The translations under genes and the position numbers were made by a program. DNA of 64,000 nt. It comes from Chryseobacterium mucoviscidosis (GTDB lineage: Bacteria > Bacteroidota > Bacteroidia > Flavobacteriales > Weeksellaceae). The stretch covers positions 1 through 64,000 of the forward strand of contig NZ_MVAG01000081.1 of assembly GCF_002177115.1 (NCBI RefSeq). The letters are read 5' to 3'. This document shows, one piece after another, positions 7,659 to 15,179 of this stretch. How positions within the stretch are numbered: position 1 is the stretch's first letter; each line of letters starts with the position of its first letter. The notes below the pieces were generated by a model, which worked only from the letters and a program-made list of their open reading frames with translations, was not told the DNA's origin and did no database searches.

Positions 7659-8459
7659 TTAAGCCAGTTTATTGTATTTCTTCATCAGATTTTCGTAAGT
7701 TCCCTGCGGAAGGATCCATTTCAACGGAACTCCGATTTTCTGTCCGAATTTACCAAAATAATAATGTGCTTTCCATTTATTTTTGCTTAAAAGCTGATCT
7801 ACATATGCTGCAACTTCCAGAGGTTCTGTTCCGTCGCCCACGTGAGAATTCATCAAAGCATATACTTTATCGAAAACATTTTTGTAAGGTTCTGAAACTT
7901 TTGTTCTCACCCGGTTTTCTGCAATATTTGTTTTGATGTCTCCCAAATGCAGCGAACAAACGTGAATGTTCCAGGGATAAACTTCGTATCTCATTGCTTC
8001 CGTTACTTTATCCAAAGCCGATTTTGAAGCCGAATAAAATCCTCGGAAAGGCAGTCCCATTTCACTTCCGATACTGGAAACATTGATGATTTGTCCGAAT
8101 TTATTTTCGCGCATTTTCGGCATCACGGCGCTCATCATTTGTACAGCTCCGACCAAATTCAGGTTAAATAATTTTAAAATATCTTCTTTTGAAGAATCTT
8201 CCACGGCTCCTACCATTCCCATTCCGGCATTGTTGATGAGAACATCGATTCTGTTTTCTGTTTTCAAGACTTCAGCAATCGCATTTTGAACGGCTTCATT
8301 ATCTGTAACGTCCGTCGGAATCGATTTGAAATACTGACTTTCGGTGTGTTTTCTGCTTAAGCCATATACTTTATGACCTTTCTTCCCGAAATATTCTGCT
8401 AACACGAAACCAATTCCTGAGGAAGTTCCGGTGATGATGATGGTTTTATGTTGTGACAT
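7659..8459 (-). CDS. Short-chain dehydrogenase/reductase (SDR)
   Basis: This 266-residue protein is a classical SDR. It has the nucleotide-binding motif TGTSSGIG (residues 10-17), NNAG (76-79), a catalytic Ser near 128-129 and YSASK with Tyr142 and Lys146. The substrate cannot be told from sequence; the C-terminal part is of the type found in NAD(P)H-dependent reductases of lipids or sugars. The gene starts 14 bp inside the end of the preceding membrane-protein gene, so the two are probably cotranscribed with aroA upstream. Confidence 0.9.
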   Translation of the reverse strand: MSQHKTIIITGTSSGIGFVLAEYFGKKGHKVYGLSRKHTESQYFKSIPTDVTDNEAVQNAIAEVLKTENRIDVLINNAGMGMVGAVEDSSKEDILKLFNLNLVGAVQMMSAVMPKMRENKFGQIINVSSIGSEMGLPFRGFYSASKSALDKVTEAMRYEVYPWNIHVCSLHLGDIKTNIAENRVRTKVSEPYKNVFDKVYALMNSHVGDGTEPLEVAAYVDQLLSKNKWKAHYYFGKFGQKIGVPLKWILPQGTYENLMKKYNKLA

Positions 8460-8907
8460 TTTTGCGTAAGTAAAATTTATAAATTCTATATGGTATAATT
8501 ATTATCCAGATTATTAGATTATTTAAAAAGTTTAGCGAGCGTATAATTTTATATAAAAATATTCTAAGAATAGTACCGAACTGATTAGCAAAGCTTATTA
8601 GAACAGAATTATAATGAGCGAATGGATCGTCATACCAAGATAAATCTTTTCTTTCGTTAATAATAATATTCCAAAACAATGTATTGAAAATTAATAATAA
8701 AATTGTTGTAAAACAATTTTCATACGACAGACTTGCAATAAATATTGCCAAGATTATAATAACAAATATACGATGTTGAATATTTACAAATTCATATAAA
8801 CTAATAATCTCAATCACATTTACTGATATGCAAAATGCTAAAATAATTATAATGAATATTTTAGCAATCTTATTGATTCTGTAAAAGTTGTCGGATTCAG
8901 TACTCAT
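8446..8907 (-). CDS. Small membrane protein of unknown function
   Basis: This 153-residue protein has four predicted membrane segments (about 15-36, 46-62, 67-83 and 130-145) and a hydrophilic loop around 84-100 (RKDLSWYDDPFAHYN). I do not recognise a family. The gene is markedly richer in A and T than its neighbours, with long runs of Ile and Asn codons. It lies 12 bp after aroA and overlaps the SDR gene by 14 bp. That suggests cotranscription, but the composition suggests a separate origin. Confidence 0.6.
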   Translation of the reverse strand: MSTESDNFYRINKIAKIFIIIILAFCISVNVIEIISLYEFVNIQHRIFVIIILAIFIASLSYENCFTTILLLIFNTLFWNIIINERKDLSWYDDPFAHYNSVLISFANQFGTILRIFLYKIIRSLNFLNNLIIWIIIIPYRIYKFYLRKNVTT

Positions 8908-8919
8908 TTCAAATTTGAA

Positions 8920-10143
8920 CTATTTTTCCAAAAGTTCATACAAATCCTCCCAAAACATCGGATACGATTTCTCCACTACATTTTCCTCTTCAATAGTCAG
9001 TTCCTTTATTAAACAAAACGGCGCAAAGCTCATCGCCATTCTGTGATCCTGATACGTTGCAATGGAAATATTTTCCTGAGGTTCGTTGAAACTAATGGAT
9101 TTAATCGTCAAATCTGTAAATTCTGTTTCCGTACCCAGCTTTTTTAGTTCATTATGTAAAGCTAAAAGACGATCGGTTTCCTTTACACGCAAAGTTTCCA
9201 ATCCTGAAATTTCAAAAGGAATTTTCAGGGCTGCTGCAGTTACGCAAAGTGTTTGAGCGATGTCCGGACAATTATTCATATCCAGAACAATCTTTTCGGG
9301 AAATTCAAATCCTTCAATCGGCTCAAGCGTTAATTTATGCTCCTGTTCCGTGAAAGTCGTTTTAATTCCGAAAAATTCTTCATAAATTTTTACAATCGCC
9401 GAATCTCCCTGTGTAGATTCTTTGTAAAAGCTTTTTAAATGAATGGTTTTTCTTCCCAACGCAGCAAAAGAGTAGAAGTAAGATGCCGAACTCCAGTCGC
9501 TTTCCACTTCATAATTCATGATCGATGAATTATAATTGATGAATGATTCAACTTTTATGGTATTTCCTGTGAAGCTGCTTTTAATTCCGAATCGGGTTAA
9601 AATATTGAGCGTCATTTCAATATAAGACCGTGAAGTCACTTTGCCAACCAGATTTATTTCCAGTCCGTTTTCCAGTTTTCCGGCAATCAGAAGAAGAGAG
9701 GTGATGAACTGGCTGGAAATATCCGCCGGAACATCCACTTTGGTCTCCGTAATTTTTCTTCCTTGAATTTTAAGAGGCGGAAATCCCTCATTTTCCAGAT
9801 ATTCGATTTCGACACCCAGATTTTGCAGAGCGGTAACCAGATTTTTAATTGGTCTTTCTTTCATTCTCTTGGAACCCGTAAGAATCGTTGTCTTTCCCTC
9901 CTGAATAGAATAATAGGAAGTAAGGAAACGCATCGCCGTTCCCGCGTGATGGATATCCACGATATCCGAATCTTCAGATAGAGCTTTTTTCAGTAATTGC
10001 GTGTCCTGAGAATTCGACAGATTCCCGATTTCTATATTTTTAAACAGACTTTCTAAAATCAACAAACGATTCGAAATACTTTTCGAACCGCTGATCTGTA
10101 TGGTTTTGTTTTCCTGTAATTTTGATTTTTCTAGCTTCTTCAT
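8920..10143 (-). CDS. aroA: 3-phosphoshikimate 1-carboxyvinyltransferase (EPSP synthase)
   Basis: This 407-residue enzyme joins shikimate-3-phosphate and phosphoenolpyruvate in the sixth step of the chorismate pathway. The N-terminal ISGSKSISNRLLIL carries the catalytic Lys and the substrate-binding Ser and Arg. HAGTAMRFL matches the family's NAGTAMRPL loop with Phe in place of Pro. DMNNCPDIAQT, KETDRL and QDHRMAMSFAP complete the active site. ATG at 10143 is chosen. The open frame extends 28 codons further, but that extension is translated from the inverted repeat between aroA and the MazG-like gene and does not resemble the family. Confidence 0.96.
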   Translation of the reverse strand: MKKLEKSKLQENKTIQISGSKSISNRLLILESLFKNIEIGNLSNSQDTQLLKKALSEDSDIVDIHHAGTAMRFLTSYYSIQEGKTTILTGSKRMKERPIKNLVTALQNLGVEIEYLENEGFPPLKIQGRKITETKVDVPADISSQFITSLLLIAGKLENGLEINLVGKVTSRSYIEMTLNILTRFGIKSSFTGNTIKVESFINYNSSIMNYEVESDWSSASYFYSFAALGRKTIHLKSFYKESTQGDSAIVKIYEEFFGIKTTFTEQEHKLTLEPIEGFEFPEKIVLDMNNCPDIAQTLCVTAAALKIPFEISGLETLRVKETDRLLALHNELKKLGTETEFTDLTIKSISFNEPQENISIATYQDHRMAMSFAPFCLIKELTIEEENVVEKSYPMFWEDLYELLEK

Positions 10144-10152
10144 TGTTCGTCT

Positions 10153-10220
10153 AAGTTGGAAGCTCGAAGCTGGAAGATGGAGGTGAAAAGTTTGGTTTAA
10201 AAACTTCCGGCTTCCAACTT
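10153..10220. repeat. Inverted repeat between the MazG-like gene and aroA
   Basis: AAGTTGGAAGC (10153-10163) and GCTTCCAACTT (10210-10220) are perfect 11-base inverted arms around a 46-base spacer. The spacer contains further CTGGAAG and CTTCCGG words. Such TTGGAAGCTGGAAG-type repeats look like dispersed intergenic elements. This one lies within the leader of aroA. Confidence 0.6.
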
Positions 10221-10231
10221 CCGGCATCCAG

Positions 10232-10558
10232 CTATTTTAATTTTTCATTATTTTGATGGCGGTTCTTGTCGCGATCCGTCTTGATCTTCATTTTTCTGTC
10301 AAAAGCTTCCTGCAGATTAACTCCGGTCTGATTGGCCAAACATAACGTTACAAACAGAACATCTGCCAATTCCTCGCCTAAATCTTTACTTTTGTCGCTT
10401 TCCTTCTCGCTTTGTTCTCCATATCTTCTGGCGATGATTCTCGCTACTTCGCCTACTTCTTCCGTCAACATTGCCATATTGGTCAGTTCATTGAAATAAC
10501 GAACACCAATGGTTTTGATCCATTCGTCAACTTGCCGCTGCAGATGTGTAATTTCCAT
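10232..10558 (-). CDS. MazG-like nucleotide pyrophosphohydrolase
   Basis: This 108-residue protein is a single-domain all-helical NTP pyrophosphohydrolase. The Mg-binding motifs are EEVGE (residues 33-37) and EELADVLF (62-69), preceded by a typical N-terminal helix (QVDEWIKTIG). Members hydrolyse nucleoside triphosphates, often non-canonical ones, to monophosphates; the preferred substrate here is unknown. The stop codon is directly followed by a repeat and then aroA. The start immediately abuts the stop of the small upstream membrane-protein gene. Confidence 0.88.
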   Translation of the reverse strand: MEITHLQRQVDEWIKTIGVRYFNELTNMAMLTEEVGEVARIIARRYGEQSEKESDKSKDLGEELADVLFVTLCLANQTGVNLQEAFDRKMKIKTDRDKNRHQNNEKLK

Positions 10559-10750
10559 TTATGGTTTGTTATTGATCTTTTCTTCTAATACAATTATTTT
10601 CGCTTCCAGTGTTTTTATTTCTTCTTCATGATAGACAGAATTTCCGATGTTCTCGGTAAAATCTGCAAATCTTTTCAGAAGTTGTCTTACCATGATATAC
10701 ACAATAATCAATACAGCAAAAGCCCCGATTTTTACAATATCAAAATCCAT
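10559..10750 (-). CDS. Small membrane protein with C-terminal coiled coil
   Basis: This 63-residue protein has one membrane segment (about 5-24) followed by a charged helix with heptad-like spacing (HEEEIKTLEAKIIVLEEKI, about 41-59). No family is recognised. It lies 3 bp after the beta-helix lipoprotein gene and directly abuts the MazG-like gene, so it is very probably translated as part of the same operon. The tight spacing is the main evidence that it is real. Confidence 0.65.
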   Translation of the reverse strand: MDFDIVKIGAFAVLIIVYIMVRQLLKRFADFTENIGNSVYHEEEIKTLEAKIIVLEEKINNKP

Positions 10751-10753
10751 TTT

Positions 10754-12166
10754 TTAAAAATATTGATAAGCTCCCACTGTAGGATTTGAAGTTCTCGATA
10801 CATTTGCGATATCCGTTGGAACGGTTGCCGCAACAGTTGTACTTCCTTTTCCTATTGCCGGAGAATTCTGTTTTACTCTCAGATTCATCTGGGCTGCAAA
10901 ATAATTAACAAACAGCGGATCTAAATTTTTAAGAGACTGAATAACTCCCGGACTTGTATTGAAATCAAAACCGGCTTCCGAAGTTCCGGAATATTTGATG
11001 AGACAGTTCTGAATGGTAAAATTAAATAAGTTTGGCGGGGTCTGCTCAAAATTAACCGAATTGTCACGGTCGGAATACACGATGCTGTTTCTTAAATTAA
11101 AGATCAGTGCTCCGTATTCTTTCACTCCGGATGCATTCGTCCATTCGTTGGTGGCTAAAATTCCGTTTCGGTTATAAGAATGCAGAAGATCCGAATAATT
11201 GGCAATCGTACAGTGGGTAAAATTATGCGTTCCTCCTTTGAAAATTCCTACCGCAGATTCTCCGCAATTATTCATCACAAGATTTTTTGCAGTAATGGTA
11301 GAAGCAACGGCATAAATCCCATATTCCTGAAACGTATGGATAAAAGAATTGCTGATATTGGCATTGGTCTGTTTCATCTCAAGACCTTTTGTTCCTCCGA
11401 AAAGTCTTGCATAATTCATATTAAGCGTAGAACCGGCTTCCATTTTAATAGAATTCCAGTTTTTAGGAATCGTATCGTATGCAGGATCATTTCTGTCTCC
11501 GCGAAGCGTAACATTGTTGGCTAAAGTGCCGTTGATGTTCAGTGTGGCTCCCGAAAGTACTTTCATTCCGCTGTTTTTGTGGAAATACACTTTTGTACCC
11601 TGCTGAATATTCAGGATAACATTCTGGTCAATCGTTAAATCTCCGTAGATAATTTTAGCCTTATTGTTATTCCATGTTGCATCTGAAGTAATAATGTTCG
11701 GATTTGTAGGTGTTTTTATAAAAAATTCCGCATCCTGAACCACGGAGAACAATACAACCTGTTGTTGTCCGACTGGGCTCTGGAATAATATTTTATCTTC
11801 GGCAATCGCTTCAGGACCGCTCGCTTCCGGTGCAATTTCAACGAAAATATAAAGACTGTCTTTTTTTCTTAACGGGACATCCTTAAAATCATATCCCGGT
11901 TTCCCATCCACATTGATCTTATACAGAGAAGTTGCCCCTTTTTGCAGGTGAATTCGAGGGATCAGAATGTCTTTGTCTTCATTATTATATACTTTTACCG
12001 CATACGTTTCTGAACGAACCTGATGATAAACCGTATCGCAGAAAACCGTGTCTTTGGAAAAGCTTAATTCCTGCGAAGGAGCATCGAAACTGATATCGTC
12101 CTTATTACAAGATACAGCCATAACAAGCATCCAGAAAGAAAAAGCCAGTAATAATTTGAATTTCAT
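10754..12166 (-). CDS. Lipoprotein with right-handed parallel beta-helix
   Basis: This 470-residue protein has a lipoprotein signal peptide (MAVSCNKDD, lipobox Cys at 20). About residues 25-150 form an Ig-like region. From about 165 onward it is beta-helical: short strands with recurrent small residues and Asn turns (GATLNINGTLANN, GSTLNMNYARLFGG, NISNSFIHTF). The C-terminus ends AIGKGSTTVAATVP and VGAYQYF, as in proteins of the choice-of-anchor type. Its likely location is the outer membrane. Substrate or ligand is unknown; the family includes polysaccharide-binding or -cleaving proteins, but no catalytic set can be identified. Confidence 0.8.
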   Translation of the reverse strand: MKFKLLLAFSFWMLVMAVSCNKDDISFDAPSQELSFSKDTVFCDTVYHQVRSETYAVKVYNNEDKDILIPRIHLQKGATSLYKINVDGKPGYDFKDVPLRKKDSLYIFVEIAPEASGPEAIAEDKILFQSPVGQQQVVLFSVVQDAEFFIKTPTNPNIITSDATWNNNKAKIIYGDLTIDQNVILNIQQGTKVYFHKNSGMKVLSGATLNINGTLANNVTLRGDRNDPAYDTIPKNWNSIKMEAGSTLNMNYARLFGGTKGLEMKQTNANISNSFIHTFQEYGIYAVASTITAKNLVMNNCGESAVGIFKGGTHNFTHCTIANYSDLLHSYNRNGILATNEWTNASGVKEYGALIFNLRNSIVYSDRDNSVNFEQTPPNLFNFTIQNCLIKYSGTSEAGFDFNTSPGVIQSLKNLDPLFVNYFAAQMNLRVKQNSPAIGKGSTTVAATVPTDIANVSRTSNPTVGAYQYF

Positions 12167-12190
12167 CGAAATTAAAGTTTAAATAGATTT

Positions 12191-12198
12191 CAAATTTA
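12191..12198 (-). promoter_or_regulatory. -7 promoter box for the beta-helix lipoprotein operon
   Basis: The minus strand reads TAAATTTG, matching the Bacteroidetes -7 consensus TAnnTTTG, 25 bp before the ATG. I see no convincing -33 TTTG. Confidence 0.5.
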
Positions 12199-12246
12199 AC
12201 GAAAATACTTTGAATTTCTTATGAAGAAAAAAATATTGATCGTCTA

Positions 12247-12277
12247 TTTGTAATTTTAAAAAATTATTGTATTTTTG
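12247..12277 (+). promoter_or_regulatory. Promoter of rpmE2
   Basis: TTTG at 12247-12250 and TATTTTTG at 12270-12277 are separated by 19 bases, an exact fit to the Bacteroidetes consensus TTTG-N19-TAnnTTTG. Transcription should start near 12284, leaving a leader of about 65 bases before the rpmE2 ATG. Confidence 0.8.
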
Positions 12278-12348
12278 CACCCTAAAATTAGCAGAGAAAT
12301 ATCCATTACTATTTCGAAAGCAAACTTTAATTTTTTAAAAATTGTATT

Positions 12349-12600
12349 ATGAAAAACGGAATCCACCCAGAAAATTATAGACTTGTTGTTTTCAAAGATA
12401 TGAGTAACGACGAGGTGTTTCTTTGCAAGTCTACTGCAGAAACAAAAGATACTATCGAGTACGAAGGACAAGAATATCCATTGATTAAAATGGAAATCTC
12501 TTCAACTTCTCACCCTTTCTACACTGGTAAAGTGAAGTTAGTTGACACTGCAGGTAGAGTTGATAAGTTCATGAACAAATACAAAAAATTCGCTAAGTAA
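12349..12600 (+). CDS. rpmE2: 50S ribosomal protein L31 type B
   Basis: This 83-residue protein is L31 of the type B (YkgM-like) class. It begins [15 protein letters not shown] and contains the conserved [11 protein letters not shown] segment and a basic C-terminus. It lacks the CxxC zinc-binding cysteines of type A, so it is the zinc-independent form and probably the organism's main L31. It has its own strong promoter and terminator and is monocistronic. Confidence 0.96.
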   Translation: MKNGIHPENYRLVVFKDMSNDEVFLCKSTAETKDTIEYEGQEYPLIKMEISSTSHPFYTGKVKLVDTAGRVDKFMNKYKKFAK

Positions 12601-12621
12601 TTTTTTGTTGCCACAATATTT

Positions 12622-12652
12622 AAAAGTCTTTCGGTTTCCGGAGGACTTTTTT
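12622..12652 (+). terminator. Terminator after rpmE2
   Basis: A 13-bp stem (AAAAGTCTTTCGG with CCGGAGGACTTTT, two G-T pairs) and a TTT loop are followed by T's. Confidence 0.9.
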
Positions 12653-12664
12653 GTTGTATTTTTG
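12635..12664 (+). promoter_or_regulatory. Promoter of the GlmU-like gene
   Basis: TATTTTTG at 12657-12664 matches the -7 consensus, and TTTC lies 18 bases upstream at 12635-12638. The predicted -33 region falls inside the rpmE2 terminator, so the two elements share sequence. Confidence 0.55.
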
Positions 12665-12705
12665 TTTAGACGTTAAACATTGAATTTTAAACTAAAAACT
12701 GAACG

Positions 12706-13866
12706 ATGCAATTAGTATTTTCAGATGCACAATACTGGGAAGATTTTCTTCCGCTTACTTTTACACGTCCCGTTGCAGAAATGCGATGCGGAATCCTTAC
12801 TTTCTCTGAAAGATGGCAGAAAATTTTAGAAAACACCGAAATTTCTTTCTTCACGGAGATGTATCTGCAGGGAAAATTTCCTGAGCCTGCAAAAAAAGAG
12901 AGTCTTTTTCTGGTGACGAATTTTTTACCGACAGAAAATGTTATTCAGCAGATCAAAGACCTGAAACAGGGAGAAGCATTGGTGTATGAAGATGAATTAG
13001 TCGCTGCAAAAATCAATATGGATGGTTTTTCTCTGCATCAGATCGAGAAAATGACGGACATTAAGGAAGAACTTATTTTCTTTAAAAAACCGACGGATCT
13101 TTTTACCTATAATAAAGAAGCTATAGATTTCGATTTTGCATTGCTTACGAAAGGCAGAGTTTCTCAGGAACTTTCTTCAACCAATGGATTTTTGGGAAAT
13201 AAAGAAGATCTGTATATAGAAGAAGGAGCTCAGATTGAGTTTTCGACCATCAATACAAAAACAGGCAAAATCTATATCGGGAAAAATGCTGAGGTGATGG
13301 AAGGCTGTAATCTTCGGGGTCCGATTGCGCTGTGTGAAGAGTCTAAGTTTAATTTAGGCGCGAAGATTTACGGAGCAACAACAATTGGTCCTCATTGCAA
13401 AGTGGGCGGAGAAGTGAATAATATCATCATTTTTGGCTATTCTAATAAAGGTCATGACGGTTTTGTCGGAAATTCGGTGATCGGAGAATGGTGTAATCTG
13501 GGAGCAGATACCAATTCTTCCAATCTTAAAAATAATTACGGTCACGTAAAATTGTGGAACTACAGAACAAAATCTTTCGAAGATACAGGATTACAGTTTG
13601 CAGGTTTAATTATGGGGGATCATTCCAAAACAGCAATCAATACCCAATTGAATACAGGAACTGTAGTTGGAGTCGCTTCCAATATTTTCAAAGAAGGTTT
13701 TCCTCCGAATTTGGTTGAAAGTTTTTCTTGGGGCGGTTTTAAAGGCGATGAGAAATTTAAATTAGACAAAGCCTACGAAGTTGCAGAACGGGCAATGGCA
13801 AGAAGAAAAGTGCCTTTAACGGATGAGGATAAGGCTATTTTTAAACATATTTTTGATGCGTATTAA
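12706..13866 (+). CDS. GlmU-like sugar-1-phosphate nucleotidyl/acetyltransferase (Bacteroidetes type)
   Basis: This 386-residue protein matches the alternative GlmU family of Bacteroidetes. The N-terminal part (about 1-185) begins MQLVFSDAQYWEDFLPLTFTRP and is a divergent nucleotidyltransferase domain. The C-terminal part (about 190-350) is a left-handed beta-helix with hexapeptide repeats, as in acyltransferases (KIYGATTIGPHCKVGGEV, NSVIGEWCNLGADTNSSN). It probably supplies UDP-GlcNAc for peptidoglycan and surface glycans. The family assignment is firm, but the individual enzymatic steps are inferred from the family. It has its own promoter and terminator. Confidence 0.9.
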   Translation: MQLVFSDAQYWEDFLPLTFTRPVAEMRCGILTFSERWQKILENTEISFFTEMYLQGKFPEPAKKESLFLVTNFLPTENVIQQIKDLKQGEALVYEDELVAAKINMDGFSLHQIEKMTDIKEELIFFKKPTDLFTYNKEAIDFDFALLTKGRVSQELSSTNGFLGNKEDLYIEEGAQIEFSTINTKTGKIYIGKNAEVMEGCNLRGPIALCEESKFNLGAKIYGATTIGPHCKVGGEVNNIIIFGYSNKGHDGFVGNSVIGEWCNLGADTNSSNLKNNYGHVKLWNYRTKSFEDTGLQFAGLIMGDHSKTAINTQLNTGTVVGVASNIFKEGFPPNLVESFSWGGFKGDEKFKLDKAYEVAERAMARRKVPLTDEDKAIFKHIFDAY

Positions 13867-13881
13867 TACGATCAATAAAGG

Positions 13882-13911
13882 AAACTTCAAATTTTTTTGA
13901 AGTTTTTTTAT
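13882..13911 (+). terminator. Terminator after the GlmU-like gene
   Basis: AAACTTCAAA and TTTGAAGTTT form a 10-bp stem with a 4-base T loop and a T-rich tail, 15 bp past the stop. Confidence 0.85.
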
Positions 13912-13965
13912 TTTTAATGTAATAAAATGTAAAATCCGGTTGTCTTACTTATAGAAACAAAACTT

Positions 13966-14475
13966 ATGACCCAAGAAACTTTCAGAAGTACGGTATTCAT
14001 TCTCAAAGATGAGATGTATCGCTTTGCGAAAAGGTTTGTCATGAGCAGTGATGAAGCAGAAGACGTGGTGCAGGATCTTATGATTAAATTCTGGCAGAAG
14101 AAAGAAGAACTGGAGCAGTTTGGGAATTTAAAATCCTATGCTCTGAAGTCGGTCCGGAACGAGTGCCTGAACAGACTGAAACATCACGATGTAAAGCTGG
14201 GATTTGCAGATATGCAGCTTCACCGTTCCGAACTTTACAGTATGGAAGTCAATAATTTAAAGGAACACATCATTGGTTTCATTAATCAGCTTCCGGAAAA
14301 ACAGAAAATGGTAATCCATTTGAAGGATGTAGAAGAATATGAAGTCTCGGAAATCGGCGAAATGCTGGAAATGGAGGAAAATGCAGTAAGAGTGAATCTT
14401 ATGCGGGCAAGACAAAAAGTAAAAGAACAAATTTCACAATTGATGAGCTATGAGCAACGACAAATTTCAAGATAA
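13966..14475 (+). CDS. ECF-type RNA polymerase sigma factor
   Basis: This 169-residue protein has sigma region 2 (about residues 10-75; DEAEDVVQDLMIKFW and a LKSYALKSVRNECLNRLK helix) and sigma region 4 (about 100-155; LPEKQKMVIHLKDVEEYEVSEIGEML, then NAVRVNLMRARQKVKE). It lacks regions 1 and 3, which makes it an ECF sigma factor. The last 26 bp overlap the start of the next gene, a membrane protein that is probably its anti-sigma partner. The exported proteins that follow are likely targets of the same regulator. The inducing signal is unknown. Confidence 0.94.
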   Translation: MTQETFRSTVFILKDEMYRFAKRFVMSSDEAEDVVQDLMIKFWQKKEELEQFGNLKSYALKSVRNECLNRLKHHDVKLGFADMQLHRSELYSMEVNNLKEHIIGFINQLPEKQKMVIHLKDVEEYEVSEIGEMLEMEENAVRVNLMRARQKVKEQISQLMSYEQRQISR

Positions 14476-15118
14476 ATACGAAGAAATCTTCCAGAATTTA
14501 AAGGAAGAAAAAATGAACTGGGATTTTAATGATTTTCTGAAAAAAACGGAAGAAAAAAATGATGAGGTTCAGGAAAATATAACGCCAATCGTCCCTATCG
14601 ATACGAAAACAAAACCATCGTTCCCGAAATGGTTCTGGATGGCTGCAAGCGTAGTTTTGCTTTTGAGTGTTGGATTGATATTTAAATATAATCAAAATGC
14701 AAACGTGGAAAATCAGGCACAATTGGTTGAAAACCAGGTAAAGAATCAAAAAGATAATTTCATCGAAGAAAACAGTGAACATACGGAACAGGTAGCGGTA
14801 AACCTGCTGAATGATTCAGTTTCCGGAGCGAAAAAAGATTCAGTTTTTCATGAAACTCCGGTTGCCGAGAAAGATTATCTGGATGAAATTTTACCGAAAA
14901 GAGGAAGGCTGAAGAAAGAAAGAAAGCCGAAGTATGTATATAACTCCTCTAAAGCTTCAGATTCTACAGGATATAAAGATTCTTACGTTATCGTTAACGG
15001 AAAAAGAATCGAAAATGTAGAAGAAGCGATTAATGTGACTAAGTATTCATTTCAAATATTTGCAAATAACGTTAGTGAAAAATTAGCAAAACCAACCGTC
15101 GTGGATGACGATTATTAA
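14450..15118 (+). CDS. Probable anti-sigma factor-like membrane protein
   Basis: This 222-residue protein has a charged cytoplasmic N-terminal region (about 1-60) with a short amphipathic start, one membrane segment (about 61-78; WFWMAASVVLLLSVGLIF) and an extracytoplasmic part of about 140 residues. This is the layout of anti-sigma factors. It overlaps the sigma gene by 26 bp (ATG at 14450), which suggests coupled translation and a fixed ratio. I see no canonical zinc anti-sigma motif, so the role rests on topology and gene order. Confidence 0.72.
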   Translation: MSNDKFQDKYEEIFQNLKEEKMNWDFNDFLKKTEEKNDEVQENITPIVPIDTKTKPSFPKWFWMAASVVLLLSVGLIFKYNQNANVENQAQLVENQVKNQKDNFIEENSEHTEQVAVNLLNDSVSGAKKDSVFHETPVAEKDYLDEILPKRGRLKKERKPKYVYNSSKASDSTGYKDSYVIVNGKRIENVEEAINVTKYSFQIFANNVSEKLAKPTVVDDDY

Positions 15119-15179
15119 TTAACCTTAAAAGATTATGCACCTGATCAGGCACTAATAATCCAAAATAAAAAATTGACTC

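Noticed and set aside
12256..12471. Minus-strand frame over the rpmE2 promoter and start
   Set aside because: It overlaps the promoter and L31 gene on the other strand and has no supporting feature.
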